Assembly: GCA_947167635.1 (NCBI GenBank)
Contig: CAMVIT010000004.1
Location: 1-64,000 of the forward strand
DNA: 64,000 nt
Source of the DNA: F23-D06 sp947167635
GTDB taxonomy: Bacteria > Bacteroidota > Bacteroidia > Bacteroidales > WCHB1-69
Direction of reading: 5' to 3'
The notes under the pieces are model-generated. The model saw only the letters and a program-made list of their open reading frames with translations, searched no databases and had not been told where the DNA came from. The position numbers were made by a program, and so were the translations under genes. This document shows positions 41,174 to 48,449 of this stretch, one piece after another; the first letter of the stretch is position 1; every line of letters begins with the position of its first letter.

Positions 41174-42388
41174 TTATGCTTCTTTGGAGTTTGTGAGCTC
41201 GTGCACAAAGCGCAGGATGTCGCGGGCGATCTCTTTCTTGTCCTTGAGTTCGCTCTCGCGGGTCTGCTCGTCGCGGGTGATCATCAGCACCTTGTTGGTC
41301 TGGGTGCGGAAGCCCGCGCCTTCTGTGCGCAGCGAGTTGAGAACGATCATGTCGGCGTTTTTAGTGTGCAGTTTCTTGAGCGCGTTGGCCTTTTCGTTTT
41401 CCGTTTCGAGGGCAAAGCCCACGAGGAACTGGTCCGCGCGCTTCTGTTGCCCGATAGTGGCGAGGATGTCGCGGGTCTTGACCAGATGCAGGTCGAGGTG
41501 ATCGGCGGTCTTCTTGATCTTCTCGGGCGCGGTCTGTTCGGGTGTGAAGTCGGCGACGGCGGCAGACATGACCATGATGTCCTGCCGGTCGGCGACGGCC
41601 ATGCACTGCTCGAACATCTGGGCGGCGGTGGTCACGTCAACACGTTTGATGGCCGGGTGCCGGGTGCTCAGGTTGGTGGGCCCGGTGACGAGGGTCACCT
41701 CGGCGCCCCACTCGGCGGCGGCCTCCGCAATGGAGAAGCCCATGAGCCCGGAGGAGTGGTTCCCGATAAAACGCACGGGGTCGATAGGCTCGTAGGTGGG
41801 CCCGGCGGTGATCATGACGCGCTTGCCGGCAAGGATTTGCCCGCCTTGCAGGAATTGGTCCACAATGGCGAAAATCTGCTCCGGTTCCTCCATGCGGCCT
41901 GTGCCGGTGGTGCCGCAGGCAAGGAATCCGCTCTGCGGCTCAATGATGCGGCAACCTTTTTGGCGCAACAACTCGATGTTGTGCTGCACCGTGGGCTCGG
42001 CAAACATGCGGTCGTTCATCGCGGGGGCGACGAACACAGGGCCGCGAGCCGCCAGCAGAAGCGTCGAGAGCGCATCGTCGGCGATGCCATGGGCGTATTT
42101 GCCGATGATGTTCGCCGTGGCCGGCGCCACCACCACGCAATCCGCCCAGTCGGCCATGCTGACATGCTGCACGTCGCGATGCTCCGTGGGGTCGAAAAGC
42201 TCCGTGTAGAGCTTGTTCTGCGACAGCGTCTCGATGGTCAACGGCGTGACAAACTCCAAGGCGTGCCGCGTGGCCGTGACCTTGACCTCGTAGCCGTGCT
42301 TCTTGAACAGACGGATGAGCAACAGCGACTTGTAGGCTGCGATGCCCCCCGTGATGCCAATGACAATGTGGTTGCGCCCGGTATCCAT
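41174..42388 (-). CDS. coaBC: Bifunctional phosphopantothenoylcysteine decarboxylase/phosphopantothenate-cysteine ligase
   Basis: A 404-residue coenzyme A enzyme. The N-terminal CoaC flavoprotein half (1-190) has GITGGIAAYKSLLLIRLFKK, the active His in VQHVSMADWAD, PAMNDRMF, and the flap cysteine in GFLACGTTGTGRM. The C-terminal CoaB half has MITAGPTYEPIDPVRFIGNH, SSGLMGFSIAEAAA and the KIKKT segment. Cytoplasmic. It starts 8 nt after rpoZ. Confidence 0.96.
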   Translation of the reverse strand: MDTGRNHIVIGITGGIAAYKSLLLIRLFKKHGYEVKVTATRHALEFVTPLTIETLSQNKLYTELFDPTEHRDVQHVSMADWADCVVVAPATANIIGKYAHGIADDALSTLLLAARGPVFVAPAMNDRMFAEPTVQHNIELLRQKGCRIIEPQSGFLACGTTGTGRMEEPEQIFAIVDQFLQGGQILAGKRVMITAGPTYEPIDPVRFIGNHSSGLMGFSIAEAAAEWGAEVTLVTGPTNLSTRHPAIKRVDVTTAAQMFEQCMAVADRQDIMVMSAAVADFTPEQTAPEKIKKTADHLDLHLVKTRDILATIGQQKRADQFLVGFALETENEKANALKKLHTKNADMIVLNSLRTEGAGFRTQTNKVLMITRDEQTRESELKDKKEIARDILRFVHELTNSKEA

Positions 42389-42396
42389 GGCCCTGT

Positions 42397-42726
42397 TTAG
42401 TCGTTGTCAGTGTCCTGGAAATATACTTGGTCGTGCTCGAACTCGTACAAGGCCAACTGCGTGGGCTTGGGGAGTTGCTCATAGAACTTGGAGAGCTCGA
42501 TCTGCTCGCGGTTCTCGAAGACCTCTTCCAGACTGTCGGCGTTGGTGGCGTACTGCAGGGAACTCTCCTGGAACTCCTGCTTCAAGTCGGCAGCAATTTG
42601 GTCGGCACGCTTCGACATGATGACGATGCTCTTGTAAAAGTTGCCCGTCGCCTTGTCGTATTGGCGAATGTCCTTGGTCTTGGCGTAAAGGTCGGTTTTG
42701 AGTTTCTTGTAATCAGCTGCTTTCAT
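42397..42726 (-). CDS. rpoZ: RNA polymerase omega subunit
   Basis: A 109-residue protein matching the Bacteroidota omega family, which lacks clear similarity to the enterobacterial form over much of its length. The omega signature is NFYKSIVIMSKRADQIAADL. It assists assembly of the beta' subunit. Place between bamD and coaBC is the conserved order. It starts 6 nt after bamD. Confidence 0.88.
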   Translation of the reverse strand: MKAADYKKLKTDLYAKTKDIRQYDKATGNFYKSIVIMSKRADQIAADLKQEFQESSLQYATNADSLEEVFENREQIELSKFYEQLPKPTQLALYEFEHDQVYFQDTDND

Positions 42727-42732
42727 AAAATA

Positions 42733-43647
42733 TCAATTGTTTTGTGTTTCTACAATATGTTTTCTTGCCTCTTTGGCGATTTTTTCGGTCTCTTTGAAAT
42801 ATTTGGTGTCCTTGTAGTCGCGTTCCATGCGGTCGCACGCTTCCAAACAGGCCTTGTAGCGCTCTTGCTGTTTGCGCTCCACACTTCGCTTGGCGTACTC
42901 GTAATTGTTGAGCACCAAATAATAAACTGCCTCCGGCATCAGGGGCGAGTATGAATATTCGTTGAAAAAGTTCTTGGCCGCAATCTGGCATGCCTCGTAG
43001 TGGTCGGTGTTGTAGTAGAGTTTCAGCACCTCCAGATCCTTGCGGGCCAGCTTGAGCCGAAGGTCGTCCAACATCACGTTGCATTCTTCCATGTGGGCGT
43101 TGTTGGGATAGGCGAGCAGGAAGGCCTTGATCTCGTCAATGGCATATTGCGTGCTGGATTGGTCGAGACTGTAGTCCGGGGAGGTCTTGCTGATGGCGGA
43201 GATGCAATAGTAATAGGCGTCTTCCGTCTTGTCGGTGTTGGGATAGCGCCTCACATAGTCTCGAAAATGGAAGGCTGCCATGTTGTAGTCCTTGTTGTTG
43301 TAGTAGCATTCCGCAAAGCGGTAGAGGATGGTGTCCGCGCGCGGCGTGCCGAGTGAGAGCGGATAAAGCTCCTCGAATAGCGTGGCGGCAGAAAGGTACT
43401 GTCGGTTGTCGTAGAACTTCATGGCACGTTCATAGCACTGGTCGAAGTTCTCGAAAGTGACTTTCTTGATACGCTTGGAGGCCTGATTGTCCTTTCTTTT
43501 GTTCCCCTTCGCAGGCTTGGTGGTGTCCTGCACCGACCATGAAGTCGGCGCGTTTGGCACGCAGGGCAGGGGAGACTCCTCGCCGCGACCGGCTGCTGCG
43601 ACAACTAACAGCATTATTACCAATATGTTGAATATATTTTTAACCAT
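42733..43647 (-). CDS. bamD: Outer-membrane assembly factor BamD (TPR lipoprotein family)
   Basis: A 304-residue protein with TPR-like helices (CYERAMKFYDNRQYLSAATL, RADTILYRFAECYYNNKDYN, ADRRIFFEEY-like later segments) typical of BamD/YfiO. Family members are outer-membrane lipoproteins. Here the hydrophobic signal segment (LVIMLLVVAAAGRGEE) has alanine where the lipobox cysteine is expected, and the first Cys is at about residue 29. BamD helps insert beta-barrels such as the receptor at 27304-29799. First gene of the bamD operon. Confidence 0.85.
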   Translation of the reverse strand: MVKNIFNILVIMLLVVAAAGRGEESPLPCVPNAPTSWSVQDTTKPAKGNKRKDNQASKRIKKVTFENFDQCYERAMKFYDNRQYLSAATLFEELYPLSLGTPRADTILYRFAECYYNNKDYNMAAFHFRDYVRRYPNTDKTEDAYYYCISAISKTSPDYSLDQSSTQYAIDEIKAFLLAYPNNAHMEECNVMLDDLRLKLARKDLEVLKLYYNTDHYEACQIAAKNFFNEYSYSPLMPEAVYYLVLNNYEYAKRSVERKQQERYKACLEACDRMERDYKDTKYFKETEKIAKEARKHIVETQNN

Positions 43648-43662
43648 AGTAAGTCAAACTTG

Positions 43663-43670
43663 CAAATATA
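43663..43670 (-). promoter_or_regulatory. -7 promoter box of the bamD operon
   Basis: Minus-strand TATATTTG, exact TAnnTTTG match, about 16 nt before the bamD start. CTTG at 43690-43693 is a 3-of-4 match for the -33 box at 19-nt spacing. Confidence 0.65.
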
Positions 43671-43736
43671 CGTTTTTTATGTCAATTGGCAAGATTATAT
43701 TTTGGAGGTTGGAAGTTGGATATTAGATGTTAGATG

Positions 43737-45029
43737 TTAGGGTTGTGAGTACCATACCCCGATCAGGCGGTCGTAGGTGCCGCCGTCTTCGCGGAAATAG
43801 ATGTAAACGGTGTAGTCGTTGTGTGTCTCGTAGTGATTGCCTTCGATGTAGGACGGGTCAATGGTATGGGTGCCGTGGGGTACGTGGACGTACTGGTAAT
43901 TATGCAGTCCCTGCTTCAACAGGAAGTCGGTCTCCCAGAACTGGTATTGCTCGTTGTAATGGAGTTTTGCCTCGGGCAGGATGTTCCAGTCGGTGAGCTG
44001 CCCGAACACATAGACATCGCCTTGGTCGAAGGGGAAAGGGCTCTTGAGCGTGAAGTGGGTGTGAACATAGTCCTCGGAAAAGGGGTTTTGCATGTCGATG
44101 TTGTGATAGTAGCTGCCTCCGTTGAGGGTGTTGCGGCTCTCGTATGCGCCGAAAGGCCGGGCTTCGTCTTCCAGCACGTAGGCGTGGTTCTGCCGGTGTT
44201 CGAAGCTGATGCCGATGATGCGGTCGCCGTTGCTACGGAGGGTGCGGGTGTCGAAGGTGCGGAACTCGGCGCCGCCGGGGAAGGTGTTGCGCCCGTCGTC
44301 ATAGTCGAAGCTGTACTCCCCCGGGAACCCGGAACGGTAGGTGAGCCCCAAGATGGCGTTGTCCCAACGGCCATTCTGCTGGATGGCGGCATGCAGGTTC
44401 ATGGCGGGGTTGCGCACAATGTAGGGACCGCTGTTCACCACGAAGTCCACCTCCTGGTGCGTGAAACGGTCGGCCACCACGGAGGAACTGTGCACGGATC
44501 CGGTGACACCGGCCTGCTCGTCTTCCCGCACCATGAAACGACGCGTCAGCAACGGATGGTCCGGCGTGTCGTCATAGACAAACAGGACATAATTCCCCGA
44601 CTTGGTGGGCCGCAGGTTGTCGTTCGGAATGGTCAGATGATACTGCATGTAGTGCTCTATCGTGTTGAATGAGTAGTCGTAGGCCGAAATCTCGTCCTCG
44701 ATATAGCCCTCTATGTATTCGATAGGGTTCAGGTCGGACGGCTTCCAGTCGTGCGTGCAGTGGATGAGCGTGTATTTGACGTAGCGCGAGGTCTCCACCA
44801 AGTCGTCGAAATCAAGATACAGCTCGCCGGTGGAGAGCGTGATGACGGGGTGGTCCTGCAGGTGGCCGGTGGAGAGCGTGACACTCCGGATGCCCTCCTC
44901 GTAGATGCGGTTCTCAAGCTGGATGGAGCGCGCGTCGTACTGCGCACGCAATGTCACAGACAGGATGATGGCACATAACAAGATTAAGGTCTTCTTCATT
45001 TGTGGTGCATTTGAATGGACATAACGCAA
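43737..45029 (-). CDS. DUF5103 protein (T9SS plug-like)
   Basis: A 430-residue exported protein (signal KKTLILLCAIILSVTLRAQ). It has the DUF5103 pattern: LSTGELYLDFDDL, YTLIHCTHDWKPSDLNPIEY, NPAMNLHAAIQQNGRWDNAI and DVYVFGQLTDWNI followed by a C-terminal Ig-like fold. Family members have been described as plug proteins of the type IX translocon. A 90-nt gap separates it from bamD. Confidence 0.8.
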   Translation of the reverse strand: MRYVHSNAPQMKKTLILLCAIILSVTLRAQYDARSIQLENRIYEEGIRSVTLSTGHLQDHPVITLSTGELYLDFDDLVETSRYVKYTLIHCTHDWKPSDLNPIEYIEGYIEDEISAYDYSFNTIEHYMQYHLTIPNDNLRPTKSGNYVLFVYDDTPDHPLLTRRFMVREDEQAGVTGSVHSSSVVADRFTHQEVDFVVNSGPYIVRNPAMNLHAAIQQNGRWDNAILGLTYRSGFPGEYSFDYDDGRNTFPGGAEFRTFDTRTLRSNGDRIIGISFEHRQNHAYVLEDEARPFGAYESRNTLNGGSYYHNIDMQNPFSEDYVHTHFTLKSPFPFDQGDVYVFGQLTDWNILPEAKLHYNEQYQFWETDFLLKQGLHNYQYVHVPHGTHTIDPSYIEGNHYETHNDYTVYIYFREDGGTYDRLIGVWYSQP

Positions 45030-45048
45030 AAACGTTGTTTATAGCGTG

Positions 45049-45080
45049 CAAAAGTACAAAAAAAAGATAATGCTGCCAAA
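45049..45080 (-). promoter_or_regulatory. Promoter of the DUF5103 gene
   Basis: On the minus strand TTTG (45077-45080), a 20-nt gap and TACTTTTG (45049-45056) fit the Bacteroidota consensus exactly. Confidence 0.75.
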
Positions 45081-45153
45081 GTCTCAGGTGTCAGGCGGAC
45101 AGCTCGCGGTTAACCGTGCCGGCGATCCCGATGGCGGCAAAGAGCTTTTTTAC

Positions 45154-45161
45154 TATCTTTG
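45154..45161 (+). promoter_or_regulatory. -7 promoter box of the dipeptidyl peptidase gene
   Basis: TATCTTTG matches TAnnTTTG, about 38 nt before the start at 45200. It is divergent from the DUF5103 promoter. Confidence 0.6.
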
Positions 45162-45199
45162 CCGCCCGAATGTGACGGATAATAAAAACACCCCGCAAT

Positions 45200-47380
45200 A
45201 TGAAAAAAATTCTGCTTCCTCTCCTTTTGTTGGCTTTCGCCATGACCGTTTTCGGCCAGGACAAAAAAATCACTGTTGAAAGAATCTGGAACGATTATTA
45301 CTTTTACCCTCGTGGAGTCGCCGGTTATACCGCCATGCCCAAGAGCGACTATTACACTGTCGTAAAGCGCGGTGGCATTGAACGTTACAGCTTTGCCACG
45401 GGCGAGATGGTTGACATGCTGCTCTCCAACGCGGATTTGACACGTCTCAGCGACGGTGCCGTGAATATGGGCAGCGTCAGCAGCTACAAGTTCACATCCG
45501 ACGAGTCCAAGATCGTGCTCGCCATCGATGAGGAGAGCATCTGGCGCCGCTCCACCCTCGCATATTACTATGTCTATGACATTGCCGCCCAGACGCTGAC
45601 CCGCGTGGCCGGCACGGAAACCAAGCTCCACTTCGCCGAGCTCACCGAGGACGGCACCAAGGTGCTCTTCGCCCGCGATTGCGACCTCTTTTACCAAGAC
45701 ATGGCTACCGGCAAGATTACCCAAATCACCCATGACGGCAAGCCCAACGCCATCCTCAACGGCTATGCCGACTGGGTCTATGAGGAGGAACTCGACATGT
45801 CGGGTGCCGCCTCCTGGTCGCCCGACGGCACCAAGATCGCCTTCCTGCGCTTCGATGAAAGTCGCGTCAAGGAGTACAACTTCGCCCTCTATGACGATCT
45901 CTATCCCACCGATTTCAAGTACAAGTACCCGAAGGCCGGCGAGGACAACTCTTTGGTGGATGTCTGCATCTACGATGTCGCCACCGGTTCCCTCACGAAA
46001 GTTGACCTCGGCGACAACACCAACTGCTACTTCCCGCGCGTCTATTGGATGCCCAACAGCCGCGACGCCATCATCTTGAAGCTCAACCGCCACCAGAACC
46101 GTCTCGACTTCATCCGCTACAACACCGTCACGAAACAGCAGGATGTCGTCTATACGGACGAGAACGACAAGTGGCTGGATGTCACCGACAACTATTATTT
46201 CCTCAAGGACGGCCAGACGATGATCGTCACCTCCGAGCGCGACGGCTTCAACCACATCTACAAGGTGACCCTTGGCGATGGCCTGCAGCAACTCACCTCC
46301 GGCAATTGGGAAGTCAACGAGATCCAATATGTCAGCGAGGATAAGAAGCTCATCTACTATCTTTCCAACGAGAGCGGTGTGCTGAACCGCGACCTTTACG
46401 TCATCAATTTCGACGGCAAGAAGAAAAAGCTGCTGAGCAAGGGCGACGGTTGGGCGAGCACGGAGTTCAGTCCGAATGGTAACTACTACCGTCTGCAATA
46501 CTCCGATCTGAACACCCTGCCGAAATATACCATCAACGACAGGACAGGCAAGGAGTTGCGGGTGCTCAACGACAACCACAACGTGCAGGAGACGATGGAC
46601 AAATTCGGCTTTGTGAAACGCGAGATCATCCATTTCACCACCGATGACGGCACCGAGCTGTACGGCTGGATGATGAAGCCCGCCAATTTCGACCCCAACA
46701 AGCGTTATCCGGTGATGATGAACTGCTACGGCGGTCCGGGAAGCCAGCAGGTGATGAACGCCTACAGTGGCGCACAAGACCTTGCCTTCTACCAGATGCT
46801 GGCGCAGCACGGCTACATTTCCGTCTGTGTCGATGGGCGCGGCACCGCCACCCGCGGCGATGCCTTCAAGAAGGTTATCTACCAGCAGATGGGCAAGTAC
46901 GAGGCCATCGACCAGATTGCCGCCGCCAACTGGCTCAAGAAGCAGCCTTTCGTGGACGGCGACCGCATCGGCATTTGGGGCTGGAGCTTCGGCGGCTACC
47001 TCTCCGCGTTGTCGCTGTTCCGCGGCGACGGTGCCTTCAAGATGGCCATCTCCGTGGCCCCGGTCACCAACTGGCGCTACTACGACAACATCTACACCGA
47101 GCGTTTCATGCGCACCCCGCAGGAGAACCCCGACGGCTACGACCTCAATTCACCGACCACCTTCGCCAAGGACCTCAAGGGCAGCTACCTGCTCGTACAC
47201 GGCACCGCCGACGACAATGTACACTTCCAGAACGCCATGGAGTTGGTGAAGGCCCTCAACGAGGCCGGCGTGGAGTACGACCAGTTCTTCTTCCCCAACA
47301 AGAACCATTTCATCATGGGCGGCAACACCAGAACATACCTCTATAATAAACTGGCCAAATATATTTTGGAGCATTTGTAG
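45200..47380 (+). CDS. dpp4: Dipeptidyl peptidase IV (S9 family)
   Basis: A 726-residue exported serine protease (signal KKILLPLLLLAFAMTVFGQD). An N-terminal beta-propeller (about 30-470) includes the substrate-binding double glutamate DWVYEEEL. A C-terminal alpha/beta-hydrolase has catalytic Ser596 in GWSFGGY, Asp near 671-672 in GTADDNVHF and His703 in NKNHFIMGG. It removes X-Pro or X-Ala dipeptides from peptide N-termini, mostly in the periplasm or surface. Length is typical of bacterial DPP4. Gene name is by homology. Confidence 0.93.
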   Translation: MKKILLPLLLLAFAMTVFGQDKKITVERIWNDYYFYPRGVAGYTAMPKSDYYTVVKRGGIERYSFATGEMVDMLLSNADLTRLSDGAVNMGSVSSYKFTSDESKIVLAIDEESIWRRSTLAYYYVYDIAAQTLTRVAGTETKLHFAELTEDGTKVLFARDCDLFYQDMATGKITQITHDGKPNAILNGYADWVYEEELDMSGAASWSPDGTKIAFLRFDESRVKEYNFALYDDLYPTDFKYKYPKAGEDNSLVDVCIYDVATGSLTKVDLGDNTNCYFPRVYWMPNSRDAIILKLNRHQNRLDFIRYNTVTKQQDVVYTDENDKWLDVTDNYYFLKDGQTMIVTSERDGFNHIYKVTLGDGLQQLTSGNWEVNEIQYVSEDKKLIYYLSNESGVLNRDLYVINFDGKKKKLLSKGDGWASTEFSPNGNYYRLQYSDLNTLPKYTINDRTGKELRVLNDNHNVQETMDKFGFVKREIIHFTTDDGTELYGWMMKPANFDPNKRYPVMMNCYGGPGSQQVMNAYSGAQDLAFYQMLAQHGYISVCVDGRGTATRGDAFKKVIYQQMGKYEAIDQIAAANWLKKQPFVDGDRIGIWGWSFGGYLSALSLFRGDGAFKMAISVAPVTNWRYYDNIYTERFMRTPQENPDGYDLNSPTTFAKDLKGSYLLVHGTADDNVHFQNAMELVKALNEAGVEYDQFFFPNKNHFIMGGNTRTYLYNKLAKYILEHL

Positions 47381-47450
47381 AAGCCGTTTCCGCAATCCCT
47401 GGCTACCGAGCTCTTGCCCCTGACAGGGCAGCATGAGAAAGATCGCGTTC

Positions 47451-47846
47451 TTACACCACTTCCGTCACCGGCATCAGCTTGGCGCAGTGGTCGATGATGG
47501 CATTGGCCCACTCAAAGCCTTCGTCGCAGGTCTTTTTGCTTTGTGTGCCATCATAGCCCATGGTCAAATGCATTATATTGTAGCCGGCCAGAATAGCTGC
47601 CAAAAGTTTTCTGTTTCGCTTGCCGGCCGCTTCCTTGTATTTATCGATGGAGGGGCGGCCTTTGCCCTTGCGTATCTGCAATACAGCGTCAAGGGCAATC
47701 AGGCATCCATTCCATAAGGTGTTTCCCGCCATTTTTACATATTTGTTGTCCATGTAGATTTTCAGGTCCGGGTCATAGTTGGCCTTCTTGATGACCTCCT
47801 CGGCATTGGCCACATAGCGCTGTGCTTCCTCTATAGGATCTTTCAT
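47451..47846 (-). CDS. DUF5618 family protein
   Basis: A 131-residue, mostly helical cytoplasmic protein (EEAQRYVANAEEVIKKANYD, GYNIMHLTMGYDGTQ) matching DUF5618, a small Bacteroidota family of unknown function with HEPN-like helices. The ATG at 47846 is chosen over 47888 because the latter start lies beyond the promoter box at 47878-47885. The family is sometimes seen beside toxin-antitoxin-like genes, but no partner gene lies here: the gene runs convergent with dpp4. Confidence 0.65.
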   Translation of the reverse strand: MKDPIEEAQRYVANAEEVIKKANYDPDLKIYMDNKYVKMAGNTLWNGCLIALDAVLQIRKGKGRPSIDKYKEAAGKRNRKLLAAILAGYNIMHLTMGYDGTQSKKTCDEGFEWANAIIDHCAKLMPVTEVV

Positions 47847-47877
47847 AACCTTGTCTTTTTTATGTTTTATCAGATTG

Positions 47878-47885
47878 CAAATATA
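47878..47885 (-). promoter_or_regulatory. -7 promoter box of the DUF5618 gene
   Basis: Minus-strand TATATTTG, an exact TAnnTTTG match about 31 nt before the chosen ATG. The remaining gap 47886-48088 is AT-rich with no gene seen. Confidence 0.6.
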
Positions 47886-48088
47886 CAATAAAAATAAGCT
47901 ATTGTCAATATTTTTTAAAAATTTTTTATTTGACTAAGAATCAATGCTATGAAATTTTTAGATACAATAATTTAATAATAATTAGTTAAACCATATTTTA
48001 TATTTTGCATGGATTAATGTAATTTTGTGTTTTATCCATTGTTCCTCGCGTTGAATACATCACTAACGACCAATCGCCAACCGCTTTG

Positions 48089-48390
48089 CCGGGGATTCCG
48101 CTCGCTCACTGCGCTCGCGGCGGAATGGTGGTTGCACGCTGACGGGCAGGGAAAGGGAAAAGATGGGCGGCGGGAGGCTGTGCCGAAATTGGGAATTTAT
48201 TGTCCGCCGCCCATCTTTTCCCTCTTTTTACCCCCCCCCTCCGCCGCGCACCATTCCGCGCGCTCTGCGCGCGGAACCTCCCGCCAACCCCCGCAGACCT
48301 GGCGGCCTGCCTGCGGCGACAGCCGGCGGAACCTTCACCAACACCCTTGTCGGCTGTTGCCGGCGGAACCTCCACTCCAACCCCAAATGG
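48089..48390. repeat. Structured GC-rich repeat element, copy B
   Basis: The same nested-hairpin element as at 1-200. The outer arms GCGGAATGGTG (48120-48130) and CACCATTCCGC (48249-48259) are identical to copy A. The inner arms at 48155-48173 and 48204-48222 pair perfectly over 19 bp (GGGAAAAGATGGGCGGCGG and complement). Two to three diverged GGCGGAACCT units with internal palindromes follow (48259-48380). ORFs through it are low-complexity. It lies directly downstream of the third FISUMP gene, whereas copy A is upstream of the first. Confidence 0.75.
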
Positions 48391-48392
48391 CC

Positions 48393-48422
48393 AAAAAAAA
48401 GGCGCGGCCTCGCGGCCACGCC
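48393..48422 (-). terminator. Terminator of the 932-residue FISUMP gene
   Basis: On the minus strand GGCGTGGCC pairs with GGCCGCGCC (48401-48409 with 48414-48422; one G-T pair) and eight T residues follow. Confidence 0.85.
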
Positions 48423-48449
48423 CTTGCAATTATGAATGATAAATTATTC

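Noticed and set aside
43710..43740. Short direct repeat of TTAGATG
   Set aside because: Only two or three 7-8 bp copies in a short AT-rich gap; too small to support a feature.
47381..47450. Weak hairpin between the dpp4 and DUF5618 stops
   Set aside because: GCCC/GGGC with 4-bp stem and no T tract; not convincing as a terminator.
47889..48060. Possible small gene in the AT-rich gap before repeat copy B
   Set aside because: No ORF with a plausible start or family pattern; read as non-coding.
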